Source of the DNA: an uncultured Gammaproteobacteria bacterium
GTDB lineage: Bacteria; Pseudomonadota; Gammaproteobacteria; Steroidobacterales; GCA-2729495
DNA length: 64,000 nucleotides
Assembly: GCA_937921935.1 (NCBI GenBank)
Contig: CAKZWQ010000025.1
Location: 35,532 to 99,531, forward strand
Reading direction: 5' to 3'
Shown: piece by piece, positions 41,244 to 49,549 of the stretch
Layout of the letters: each line of letters starts with the position of its first letter
Position numbering within the stretch: position 1 is the stretch's first letter
The notes under the pieces: generated by a model
Seen by the model: only the letters and a program-made list of their open reading frames with translations
Database searches by the model: none
Told to the model about the DNA's origin: nothing
Made by a program: the position numbers and the translations under genes

Positions 41244-42101
41244 CTAGCCGCCGGCGCGCTTCTTGTCGACGCGAGCCTTGAAGACCGCAGCGGAGCTGGT
41301 CATCTGCGGGCCGTTCCATTCCGTCGGGGCGGTCAGGTACTCGCTGTGATTCTTTTCTACGTAATCAAGAATCGGTCGCGGCAGTTCCTTCGGGCCATCC
41401 ATCAGTTTCAGGGAATGGCTGTGAAAGACCATCTTGCCCGGAGCATTGCCCATTTCCATGAAGGGCAGCCAGTCGGCGACGCGACTCCAGGACATGGTGC
41501 AATAAGCCGAGGTGATGTCTGGGTTCAGAATATCTTTCTTGCTGCCGATCAGGCCCCACAGTTCCGCATGCTGGTCGATGTCGCCGGAGGAATACAGCGG
41601 GTAATCCTTACGATTCATGGCAGCGGGATGCTGGATAAAGAAATTCCACTGGAAGGCCACCATGTCGCCGCAGCTCACATAGGGATAGGGCGGTGCCAGG
41701 GGCCCCGGACCCTTGCGCGCAAACAAGCCGTTCACCGGGTCATTCTGAATATGCACGACTTCCTGCTTGCGGCCTTCCAGGAAGGGATTGTTCCACTCTT
41801 CCAGGATCTCGCCGGTGACCGGGTCCAGGTAGAACAGCACTTCGCGACTAAGAACACGATAGCCCTCATCAACCTCTTCCAGCCGGCCGGAGCCGAAGCC
41901 GAAAGTGCGAAAGCACTTGTAGTTCTGTTCCTGGGGCACCATCGCCCAGGCCTGCCCGGGAAAGGCAAAAAAGAAATCATCGCCGCTCAGATCGCCGCGC
42001 AGTTTCATCAATGACATGAAATTAGTTTCCGGATCGTCCAGATCCAGCTCAGGGTCCTTGTCGGTGGTCAGACCGGGGGACTGCAGCAGACGCAGCGTCA
42101 T
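41244..42101 (-). CDS. DUF1838 family protein
   Basis: A 285-residue protein of the DUF1838 family, which has no known function. Typical segments are FFAFPGQAWAMVPQEQNYKCFRTFGFGSGRLEEV, REVLFYLDPVTGEILEEWNNPFLEGR and TMSWSRVADWLPFMEMG. Many family members are exported; here I see no clear signal peptide from ATG 42101. It stands alone between two terminators, so it forms its own transcription unit. Homologues are frequent in steroid- or aromatic-degrading proteobacteria, but that association is from general memory and is weak. Confidence 0.8.
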   Translation of the reverse strand: MTLRLLQSPGLTTDKDPELDLDDPETNFMSLMKLRGDLSGDDFFFAFPGQAWAMVPQEQNYKCFRTFGFGSGRLEEVDEGYRVLSREVLFYLDPVTGEILEEWNNPFLEGRKQEVVHIQNDPVNGLFARKGPGPLAPPYPYVSCGDMVAFQWNFFIQHPAAMNRKDYPLYSSGDIDQHAELWGLIGSKKDILNPDITSAYCTMSWSRVADWLPFMEMGNAPGKMVFHSHSLKLMDGPKELPRPILDYVEKNHSEYLTAPTEWNGPQMTSSAAVFKARVDKKRAGG

Positions 42102-42311
42102 AAGTGATCTCCAGCTAATTCGAGGGGGCGACAGTGTGCCGTCAAAAATCCGGCAGCACTGAAAAAGCGCCTGCTTGTGCCGCCCCTTGAACGGGCCGGG
42201 GATGTCCCTTTGGTGGTCTGGCGCTGATCCGCGCCCCCAGACCCTGACTCAGCGGCCCGACCAAGGCCCCATCAGACTGGCGCTTTGGGGCCAAAGCGGA
42301 CGTTCAAGGCA

Positions 42312-42336
42312 ACAAAAAACCCCGCTCCTGGCGAGG
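42312..42336 (-). terminator. Rho-independent terminator after the C39-peptidase gene
   Basis: On the reverse strand CCTCGC and GCGGGG pair (one G-T) around CAGGA and are followed by a run of T, immediately after the stop of the peptidase gene. A second hairpin (CGCTTTGG/CCAAAGCG, 42281-42298) lies just beyond in the 236-base gap before the DUF1838 start. Confidence 0.7.
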
Positions 42337-42337
42337 C

Positions 42338-43312
42338 TTAACGCCGAAATGACGAGGATGTAAGCCTGTCACACAGGGGCCCCTCATCCTGGGTTTGAGG
42401 GGCAGCCTCAATAGCCTCGGCCGTGGCCGTGATGACCGGATCCAAAGGGGAGCCCGCCGGGACCAGGCCGCGTGCGATGGCAATCTGGGTGCCGGCAGAG
42501 GCGATACAGCCCTCGGTGAACAGCAGGTCACTGAAATTATTGAGTGCGCCGACGTGATTCGCCTCAATACGCAAAGCTTGCCGATAGCGAGTGGCAGCAG
42601 CGACCGGGTCCCCCTGCAGACGGGCGTGATTCGCAGCCGCGAAGGCCATGTCGGCATCGTCCGGCCAAGCCTGCAGACCGGCTTCGAAAACCAGCGCCAT
42701 GGCCGATGCCGGGATCAGGCTCTCGCTTTCAGCAGCCATCGCAACGTAACGTGCCGGCGCTGCACTGGCGGGTATCTGGCCGGGTTGCAACGCCACGACG
42801 GCCCAGTTCCCGGCGCCTTGCCAGCTGCGAAAAAAAGATCGGAAGGATTCGATTCGCCGCTCGCTTGTCCCGGACCGCAGCACAAGCTGCTTCCGGTCAG
42901 GGTAATAACCCACTACCACGGCGTAGTGCCACTGCGGCCACCAGTCGAAAAGCAGGTTCTGCAGCACGAGTACCGGATTACCTGCATCAAGCTCTGCCAA
43001 CAGCGCAGCAGGCTCTGGCGCCAGCACGTAGGGCAGGCGATCGTAACGCCTCGCGGCGGCCTTGAGCTCCGGCTGGAAACTGCCCTTTCTGTCCGGCACG
43101 TACACCAGCGGGACCAGGTCCTCAGGCGATACGCGCACGCCGCTATCAACCAGGACTGTGGCCAGTGCCGCCGGACCACACTGGTAGCGCTGCTGGGAAA
43201 AAAAGGGCACCTCGGTCAGTTCGACCGCCTGCCCCGTCGGCTTGATTGAAGGACCGGTGGCGCAGCCGGCCAGAGCCATCAGCACTCCGGCCGCGGCCAC
43301 GGCCGCCCTCAT
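42338..43312 (-). CDS. PA2778-type C39-fold cysteine peptidase with TPR, lipoprotein
   Basis: A 324-residue predicted lipoprotein (lipobox LAGC near residue 17). The papain-like C39 domain has its cysteine in VPFFSQQRYQCGPAALATVL and histidine in WPQWHYAVVVGYYPD. The C-terminal 130 residues are TPR-like (ALVFEAGLQAWPDDADMAFAAANHARLQGDPVAAATRYRQAL). This matches the PA2778 family of Pseudomonas. Its ATG directly abuts the TAG of the PA2779-like gene. The substrate is unknown; the pairing with PA2779 is conserved in many proteobacteria. Confidence 0.87.
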   Translation of the reverse strand: MRAAVAAAGVLMALAGCATGPSIKPTGQAVELTEVPFFSQQRYQCGPAALATVLVDSGVRVSPEDLVPLVYVPDRKGSFQPELKAAARRYDRLPYVLAPEPAALLAELDAGNPVLVLQNLLFDWWPQWHYAVVVGYYPDRKQLVLRSGTSERRIESFRSFFRSWQGAGNWAVVALQPGQIPASAAPARYVAMAAESESLIPASAMALVFEAGLQAWPDDADMAFAAANHARLQGDPVAAATRYRQALRIEANHVGALNNFSDLLFTEGCIASAGTQIAIARGLVPAGSPLDPVITATAEAIEAAPQTQDEGPLCDRLTSSSFRR

Positions 43313-43690
43313 CTAACGGCCTTTGAAGATATCGATTACGCCGGTGACCTCCAGGATCAGCAGCACGATAAACACGATGCCGACAACGGCCAGCAAGCTG
43401 GTACCGCCCGCAGGCATGGACTCGATTTCTTCAGCCAACCGGGCCAGGTCACGATCAGGCAGACCGGCGACGCGCTGGCGGGCGTTCTCCACATCGACAC
43501 CCAGGTCCGCGAGCTGCTGCTGAACGTCGCTGCGCAACAGGGCGGCATCAACTATCGCAATGTTAGCCTGGCGATCTGAGGTCTGCAGATAAGCCTGCGT
43601 TCCAACCATGGCAGCCTGGACGGGCATCAGCATGCCGGTACCGAAAAATGCCACGCTAATGAGTGAGCAAATCAACCGCTTTATGACCAT
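43313..43690 (-). CDS. PA2779-type small membrane protein
   Basis: A 125-residue protein with signal peptide (about 1-27), a short helical periplasmic region (RSDVQQQLADLGVDVENARQRVAGLPDRDLARLAEEIESMPAGG) and a C-terminal membrane helix (LLAVVGIVFIVLLILEVTGVIDIF). It belongs to the PA2779 family, always found beside the PA2778-type peptidase, as here. It may anchor or be the target of that peptidase. A 278-base structured gap precedes it. Confidence 0.87.
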   Translation of the reverse strand: MVIKRLICSLISVAFFGTGMLMPVQAAMVGTQAYLQTSDRQANIAIVDAALLRSDVQQQLADLGVDVENARQRVAGLPDRDLARLAEEIESMPAGGTSLLAVVGIVFIVLLILEVTGVIDIFKGR

Positions 43691-43834
43691 CAGATGTACC
43701 CCTGTAAATATCGTGATGAACCCAGGCAGTATTTATTGAATCGGGACTGGTCGCAAGGTTTGTCGGTGGTCGGATATAGAGATGATGGAAGTTAAACGGG
43801 GTCTTGGCCATTCTCGGAAGCAATGGGTCGGCCC

Positions 43835-43955
43835 GTTAACTCCCGCCTCTGGCGAGTGGCCGCCGGGACATCCAGGTCTGTGACCGCCCCGGAAAGCTCG
43901 CAAACCATCCTGCTTTGATAACCGCAGCTTTCCCGCCCGGCACAGCAGTCCGGGC
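43835..43955 (-). other. Structured leader upstream of the PA2779/PA2778 pair
   Basis: The 278 bases between the phosphatidyltransferase and PA2779-like genes contain several nested inverted repeats. They are GGAAAGCT (43891-43898) with AGCTTTCC (43926-43933), GCCCGG (43935-43940) with CCGGGC (43950-43955), and CGCC (43844-43847) with GGCG (43851-43854). Transcribed leftward they would form a folded 5' leader. I cannot match it to a known riboswitch class. Confidence 0.45.
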
Positions 43956-43968
43956 AGCACTGACGCCC

Positions 43969-44784
43969 TCAGACCGTCGCAGGCAAAGCCCTGGCTAACA
44001 CGAAGCGCCTGTAGCCGATGGCCGCCAGCGCATAAACCGTGGCCGGGACAGTAAACAGAAACAATATCCACTGGGCCTGGTTGATAGAAATCAGGACGCC
44101 CATCAACAACAACTGAAAGCCCATGGCCAGCGGGCTCACGGTGGTCATGAAGGCAGACGTCAGCCTGGCGCCCGCCTGGGTGGCCGCCGGATCAAGATGG
44201 TAAACCAGCCGGTCCTGCCACCAGTAAAGCACCAGGTAGGAGCGGTGAAGAAACTTCATCACGCTGAGGTTGTCGGGCGGAAAAGGTTCGGGCAATTCGC
44301 GCTGATCTATTTCGCTGGTGCAATCACCGGCAGCGGCATGGCGCTTGATCACGTAGTAGTAGTTGGATACCGACACCTGAAAAATGGACAGGAAAAAAGC
44401 GGCCACGGCATACAGATAAGACTGCCCCGTGTAGTGAGCAATGGCGACGAACAAGGCCAGATGCACAAAGAAATCACAGAAAGAATCCAGGAATCGTCCA
44501 ACCTGGGATGGCGTATTCCGGGCCCGGGCCAGCGAGCCATCCGCCGCATCGAGCATGCTTTTGACGGGCAGTAGCAAGGCCGCAGGAATCAACCACAGCC
44601 CGTTCCAGATCAGGACCGCCGCGATCAATCCGGCCACCGTCGCCGCCAGGGTCACCGTGACAGCGGTTATCGAGGTGTAGGGAACCAGGAAACGAACCAG
44701 GTGCAGGGCCAGCGGGCGCCCATAGTCGCTGAGATCAATGAAGCGACTGCCTTCCGGCAGCTTTTCCATGCTTGTGTCATTCAT
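43969..44784 (-). CDS. CDP-alcohol phosphatidyltransferase family protein
   Basis: A 271-residue inner-membrane enzyme of phospholipid synthesis. The complete family motif D-x2-DG-x2-AR-x8-G-x3-D-x3-D is present at D79 to D104 (D79, D82, G83, A86, R87, G96, D100, D104). About six membrane helices surround it. It would transfer a phosphatidyl group from CDP-diacylglycerol to an alcohol; the longer chain and isolated position separate it from PgsA and PssA, so the acceptor is open. No lipid genes are adjacent. Confidence 0.9.
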   Translation of the reverse strand: MNDTSMEKLPEGSRFIDLSDYGRPLALHLVRFLVPYTSITAVTVTLAATVAGLIAAVLIWNGLWLIPAALLLPVKSMLDAADGSLARARNTPSQVGRFLDSFCDFFVHLALFVAIAHYTGQSYLYAVAAFFLSIFQVSVSNYYYVIKRHAAAGDCTSEIDQRELPEPFPPDNLSVMKFLHRSYLVLYWWQDRLVYHLDPAATQAGARLTSAFMTTVSPLAMGFQLLLMGVLISINQAQWILFLFTVPATVYALAAIGYRRFVLARALPATV

Positions 44785-44884
44785 GGCTGCATACGATAGC
44801 AGTATGTAGCCAGGTAATTAATACACCCTCTAGTCGAGCAGGCATTGCCGGGGACTTTAGCTAGCCTGAGAAGTCGGCCGTTTC

Positions 44885-45235
44885 CTAATCCAGGACTTCC
44901 AATACCGCTTCAGGCGGACGACCAATACGCGCGCCTTTAGCGCTGACGACGATGGGCCTTTGTATGACCTTCGGGTTCGCCACCATCCATTTTGCCAGCT
45001 CCGCATCATCCATCGTCTCAATCTTGTCGCGAGCATCCTGGTATTCGGTTTCGCCGGCGCGTATCAGTTCGCGCAGGCTGAGACCCAACTGGCCGGCTAT
45101 ATTGAGCAGGGTGTCTGCGTCAGGTGGCGCGCTCAGGTACTCGATGATATCGACATCAATACCACGCGCATTGAGAAGCTCAAGCGTCTGTCTCGACTTG
45201 GAGCAGCGCGGGTTGTGATAGATGCGGACTTTCAT
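44885..45235 (-). CDS. arsC: Arsenate reductase (ArsC, glutaredoxin-coupled) family protein
   Basis: A 116-residue thioredoxin-fold protein of the ArsC/Spx family. The redox cysteine is C11 in IYHNPRCSKSRQTLELL. The arginine-bearing RPIVVSAKGARIGRPPEAV near the C-terminus is the ArsC anion-site region. It reduces arsenate to arsenite with glutathione and glutaredoxin. No arsB or arsR is present nearby, so it may be a housekeeping family member (YfgD-like). Confidence 0.88.
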   Translation of the reverse strand: MKVRIYHNPRCSKSRQTLELLNARGIDVDIIEYLSAPPDADTLLNIAGQLGLSLRELIRAGETEYQDARDKIETMDDAELAKWMVANPKVIQRPIVVSAKGARIGRPPEAVLEVLD

Positions 45236-45311
45236 CTCGGGGCTGGGTTTAAAAGAACAGACCGATAGAGCAATTCGATGCTATTGCCTTGTCTTGCCTG
45301 CGACGGCACCC

Positions 45312-46679
45312 TCAGTCGTCACCCGTCTGACGAAAGTCGACACCCAGAGATCGAAGCTTTCTGTACAGATGCGTGCGCTCCATACCGACACGTTTGGCGA
45401 GCTGGCCGACTTTCCCGCCGCTGAGCTTTAACTGCTGGGTCAGGTACGCGCGCTCGAACTGCTCCCGAGCCTCACGCAGGGGCAGGGCCAGCAAATCATG
45501 TTTGACCAGGGGCTCGTTTACATCCTCGACGGGTGGTTCCAGGGCAGCTTCCAGTTCATCGAGACTGATCTCTTCTTCACCTGCCGTGAGCAGGAGTCGC
45601 CGAACCAGGCGCTTGAGTTCGCCGACATTGCCCGGCCAGGGATAGTTACGCAGCCGGTTCTGGGCAGCGACGCCAAAATGTCGATAGCCCAGGCCTTCGG
45701 CCTCGACGAACAGATCAACATAGCGACGCAACAGATCGGAAATGTCTTCCGCGTGCTCGCGCAGGGGCGGGACATCAAGCTGAAACTCGCCGAGCAAAGC
45801 CAGCAGTTGCGGATCCAGGCCGTGGGCTGTCGGATCACGCCGCGCGTTAAGACTGAGGGAGGCAATGACCCGGCAGCGCAGGGGCAGCTGCTGGGCGCGG
45901 CCCAGGGGCGCATAGCTGCGCTGTTCCAGGACGCCTCGCAGCAGGCTCTGCGCCTCCGGACACAGGGCCTGCAAATCAGAAATAAACAGCACCCCGCCGG
46001 CAGCCCGAGCCAGGTAGCCGGGTTCCTCGCCTGCCTGCGTAATGGTGCCGAGTAACAGTTGCGCAGCGTTGGCGGCAGGCACACCCGCAGCGGCTACCTT
46101 GATAAACGGCTCTGCGGCCAGGGGTCCAGCGCTGTGCAAGACCTGCGCCAAAGCATATCGCCCGCTACCGGGCTCACCCACCAGCAGCAGGGGTGCGTTT
46201 TGGGCTGCAAACTGGCGCGCCTGCTCGCGTAATTTCTGGATCCGCGGGCCATGCCCCAAAGGATCACTGCCTGCGGGCGAGGCCGCATCACCACCGCTCG
46301 TGCCCTGGCCGCCATTCTGCAAGGCCCGTTCTACCGTGCGCAGGAGCTTCTGCAGGGACAGCGGTTTTTCCACGAAGTCCACGGCGCCCAGACGCGTCGC
46401 TTCAACGGCGGTTTCTACCGTCCCATGGCCCGACATGATCACCACGGGGCACGGCGTCGCGCCGTCACGCGACCACTCTTTGAGCAGCGTGATGCCGTCA
46501 GTGTCCGGCATCCAGACATCCAGCAGCACCAGGCTGGGGCTGTCATCCCGAAAACGTTCCCGCGCCTGGGCCGCATCCGCGGCCGTGGCCACCCGATAGC
46601 CTTCTTCGGACAGGATCTCGTCGATCAGTGTCCGAATGTCCTCTTCGTCGTCGACAACCAGGATCTGTGTCGCTGTCAT
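45312..46679 (-). CDS. ntrX: NtrX-type response regulator with a degenerate AAA+ domain
   Basis: About 455 residues: receiver domain (phosphorylation site D54 in VLLDVWMPDTDG, lysine in FVEKP), AAA+ domain, and C-terminal Fis-type helix-turn-helix (GGKVGQLAKRVGMERTHLYRKLRSLG). The AAA+ part lacks the GAFTGA loop that contacts sigma-54. Walker A is altered to GEPGSGRYA (168-176), losing the Lys-Ser/Thr, and Walker B is FISDLQ (232-237) instead of FLDE. It is therefore probably not an ATP-driven sigma-54 activator but a phosphorylation-controlled DNA-binding regulator. ATG 46679 overlaps the kinase stop (ATGA). Confidence 0.88.
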   Translation of the reverse strand: MTATQILVVDDEEDIRTLIDEILSEEGYRVATAADAAQARERFRDDSPSLVLLDVWMPDTDGITLLKEWSRDGATPCPVVIMSGHGTVETAVEATRLGAVDFVEKPLSLQKLLRTVERALQNGGQGTSGGDAASPAGSDPLGHGPRIQKLREQARQFAAQNAPLLLVGEPGSGRYALAQVLHSAGPLAAEPFIKVAAAGVPAANAAQLLLGTITQAGEEPGYLARAAGGVLFISDLQALCPEAQSLLRGVLEQRSYAPLGRAQQLPLRCRVIASLSLNARRDPTAHGLDPQLLALLGEFQLDVPPLREHAEDISDLLRRYVDLFVEAEGLGYRHFGVAAQNRLRNYPWPGNVGELKRLVRRLLLTAGEEEISLDELEAALEPPVEDVNEPLVKHDLLALPLREAREQFERAYLTQQLKLSGGKVGQLAKRVGMERTHLYRKLRSLGVDFRQTGDD

Positions 46680-48892
46680 GCGTGTTGCCTCCACTGCTCA
46701 TTGCGCTGGCGATCGCCGCGGACAATTCCCGGAGGATTTCTCCGATGCATAAGCACGCGCACCGCTGCGCCGCCACCGGCACGGTTTTCTGCGCTCACAC
46801 TTCCACCATGTTCTTCCACCAGTTTTTTCACGATGGACAGGCCCAGCCCGGTACCCTTCGCCTTGGTCGTGACATAGGGCTCAAAAACTTTATCGACGGT
46901 CTCCGGGTCAAAGCCCGGACCGTTGTCGGCCACCTGTAACTCCACGCTGTCATCATCCGTCGCCTGAGTCGACAAGATGACGCAGCCATTTGCCTGGCCA
47001 TCCAGGGCTTCCAGCGAATTGCGAATCAGATTGTGCAACAGCTGTCGCATGCGCACTTCATCCGCTGCGATATCGCTGATGCTGTCATCCAGTTGCAGTT
47101 CAACGACAGGCTGACCCTCGCGCGCCGGATACAGGTAAGCCACTTCCCTGACCAGCTGATTCAAATCGACGATGGCCAGCGAAAGTTCTGGTGCGCGGGC
47201 ATACTCGCTAAAGGCGTTGACCATGTCGCGCATGGCTTCTACCTGGGCAACGATGGTATGAGTGGCCCGATCCAGTACCTCGGCATCTTCCGCATCCATC
47301 TGCTGCAGATAACGCCGGCGAATGCGTTCGGCGGACAACTGGATGGGCGTAAGTGGGTTCTTGATCTCGTGAGCCAGGCGCCGGGCAACTTCACCCCAGG
47401 CGGCATCACGTTGAGTCTGCAGCAGATTCGTCACGTCATCGAAAACCACAACCTCGCCGGCCATGCCGGCTTCATCCGCGGGCAAGGCGGTACAGGCGCA
47501 CACCAGGGTGCGCCGGCCGGCCTCACTGCGCAGTTCGATTTCGTCGCGCCATTCATGACCGTGAGCTTCACCCTGGCTGCGCAGGGTGGCAACAAATTGT
47601 TTCAGCAGCGCGTGGTCCTCGGCAATCAGTGCCAGCGGATCACCGGCGCGCGACGCCAGGTCCACATCAAGAATAGCGCCCGCCGCTTCGTTGGCTACAC
47701 GGATGGAACCGTCGGGCTCCAGGGCGATGACCCCGGTGGTCAGGCGCTCCAAAATCGCGGCTAGCTGGGCGCGCTCTTCCTCCACCTGTAAAGCGCTCCA
47801 GCGCGCGGCTTCACGGGCATTCTTCAGACGCTGAATCATTTCGTTGAAGGAATCGATCAGGAAGCCCACTTCATCGTGGGTCGCCACGGGCAGCCGTGTG
47901 TCCAGGTCACCGCGGGCGACAGCCTGGGTGCCGGCCACCAGGGACTGCAGGGGCGCAACCAGGCGGCGGGTAAAAAATACGGCGCCATAAAGGGCTGCCA
48001 GGAATCCGCACAACAGCACCAGGGTCAGGGTAATGGTGAAACTGGAGCGCAAGGGCTCGCGCAAAAAGGCGAGCTCGCGGTAACGGCTGTAACTCCGCTC
48101 CACGGAATCCACCAGGGTGCCAATGCGACCCCCGACGGGATACAAAGCGTGCACCACCAGGGTCGGTGCACCCGGCGCACGCGGCGGCACCAACACGGCG
48201 GCCCGGACCTGGTAATTACCCGTGGCGGATGTCTCCAGGCCCACATAGCTGCCGGTCTGGCGCAATTGCAGACTGACATCTTCCGGCGGCGGTGCCGGGA
48301 ACAGGGCGGCCGGATCGCGGGTACTGGTGGCGATAATGCGCGAACCGTCACTGAACACCGTGATCTCCTGAGCCTGGGCTTCGCGACGCAGATCCCCCAA
48401 AACGGACACCAGCCGGTTAGCCCGCACGCCATCCACCTGCAGCGCAGCCACGCGTGTGCGCTCCAGGTTGTCACGCATGCGCACATCCAGTGCGGTGCGG
48501 CTCAGTTCCAGGGCATCTCCCAGGCCGGCTTCAATTTGCACATCGAACCAGTTGTCGATGCCCTGGTTAAGAAACTGCACGGCGAAATACCAGACGATGG
48601 CCAGCGGCGCGACGGACAATGCCAGGAAGGCGGCAAGCATGCGCGCCTTAAGGCGCGCACCGGGCGCCCTCGCCCGATAGTCACGCACCAGCCGGAAAAG
48701 GTTGGCGACGATCAGGAGTAACAGGATGCAGGCGCCCATGCCGTTGATCAGCAGCAACAGATCGTGACTGCGACCGAACTGCTCTGAGTCCTGGGCGGTG
48801 ACGGCAAGCAGCACCAGGGCCGTCGTGCCGAGCAGCACAGCGGCAACAATCAGGCAGCGGCCCGCGAGCTTTTTCAGTCCTTCAAAGTCCAT
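46676..48892 (-). CDS. ntrY: NtrY-type membrane sensor histidine kinase
   Basis: About 738 residues. Three N-terminal membrane segments and a large periplasmic loop with one further helix (about 280-305) lead to a HAMP linker (PLQSLVAGTQAVARGDLDTRLPV). A PAS-like region follows (LTTGVIALEPDGSIRVANEAAGAIL), then HisKA with the phosphorylated histidine in ARRLAHEIKNPLTP, and HATPase_c (VADNGPGFDPETVDKVFEPYVTTKAKGTGLGLSIVKKLVEEHGG). It phosphorylates the NtrX-type partner encoded downstream. ATG 48892 overlaps the DUF4390 gene by 19 bases; TTG 48901 is an alternative. Confidence 0.92.
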   Translation of the reverse strand: MDFEGLKKLAGRCLIVAAVLLGTTALVLLAVTAQDSEQFGRSHDLLLLINGMGACILLLLIVANLFRLVRDYRARAPGARLKARMLAAFLALSVAPLAIVWYFAVQFLNQGIDNWFDVQIEAGLGDALELSRTALDVRMRDNLERTRVAALQVDGVRANRLVSVLGDLRREAQAQEITVFSDGSRIIATSTRDPAALFPAPPPEDVSLQLRQTGSYVGLETSATGNYQVRAAVLVPPRAPGAPTLVVHALYPVGGRIGTLVDSVERSYSRYRELAFLREPLRSSFTITLTLVLLCGFLAALYGAVFFTRRLVAPLQSLVAGTQAVARGDLDTRLPVATHDEVGFLIDSFNEMIQRLKNAREAARWSALQVEEERAQLAAILERLTTGVIALEPDGSIRVANEAAGAILDVDLASRAGDPLALIAEDHALLKQFVATLRSQGEAHGHEWRDEIELRSEAGRRTLVCACTALPADEAGMAGEVVVFDDVTNLLQTQRDAAWGEVARRLAHEIKNPLTPIQLSAERIRRRYLQQMDAEDAEVLDRATHTIVAQVEAMRDMVNAFSEYARAPELSLAIVDLNQLVREVAYLYPAREGQPVVELQLDDSISDIAADEVRMRQLLHNLIRNSLEALDGQANGCVILSTQATDDDSVELQVADNGPGFDPETVDKVFEPYVTTKAKGTGLGLSIVKKLVEEHGGSVSAENRAGGGAAVRVLMHRRNPPGIVRGDRQRNEQWRQHA

Positions 48893-49473
48893 CCGTACCA
48901 ATCACTGGCGAGGCGAAAGCCTTCGCTCCAGAAAGCCAGCAGGCGCAGGGGTCCAGGCAGGGTGTCCTGGTCCAGTACCGAACGCACCCGCATGCGGTAA
49001 GTCGATTCGGGATCCAGCAAAGCCACATCGATGACGGGTAACTGCTGCACCCGGCCAATACTGTTCAAGGCCGAAAACAGCGTGGCGTAGGAACTTTGCT
49101 CACCGCTGTTTTCACTCTTAACCAGGTAACGCTGACTCAGGGGCTGATAACTCAACAACGCGTTCTGGCTCAGCTCAGCGACTCGAGCATCGGGCAGGAA
49201 GGCGCGCTTGCGAATGACTTCAACCTGTAACTGGATGTTGAGCTCCAGGCCGCTTTGCAGTGCCTCCAGGGCTTTGTCGCTCAGGCGGTAATCCACCCGG
49301 GCATCGATGTAATAAACGCCCTCTACCTGGCGCGCCCCGGCGCTGCGCACTTCGAAGCGTCCGTCCGCGGCCGCCGGCAGGCTGCCCAGGAACAGGCATA
49401 TAAGCCCCGCTGCCCAGGCCCATCGAAACAGGCCGGCTGCGCGTGGCGAGCTAAGCTGCGACTGATTCAGCAA
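48874..49473 (-). CDS. DUF4390 domain protein, exported
   Basis: About 199 residues with a signal peptide (WAWAAGLICLFLGSLPAAADG) and the DUF4390 body (VYYIDARVDYRLSDKALEALQSGLELNIQLQVEV). The function is unknown. This gene commonly sits between rsmB and ntrY in gammaproteobacteria, as here. No ATG is well placed; TTG 49473 with GGGAG upstream is the most likely start. The frame extends further upstream but that part overlaps rsmB and is not conserved-looking. Confidence 0.8.
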   Translation of the reverse strand: MLNQSQLSSPRAAGLFRWAWAAGLICLFLGSLPAAADGRFEVRSAGARQVEGVYYIDARVDYRLSDKALEALQSGLELNIQLQVEVIRKRAFLPDARVAELSQNALLSYQPLSQRYLVKSENSGEQSSYATLFSALNSIGRVQQLPVIDVALLDPESTYRMRVRSVLDQDTLPGPLRLLAFWSEGFRLASDWYGWTLKD

Positions 49474-49549
49474 GTGACTAAAGTCTCCCGGATGCTGCGG
49501 CGCGGCCTCGCGGCTGACGGACAGCCAATGCGCGAGGAGCCGATTACCG

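Noticed and set aside
43733..44071. A 112-codon reverse-strand frame between the phosphatidyltransferase and PA2779-like genes
   Set aside because: It overlaps the phosphatidyltransferase in another frame and reads through inverted repeats; no protein character.
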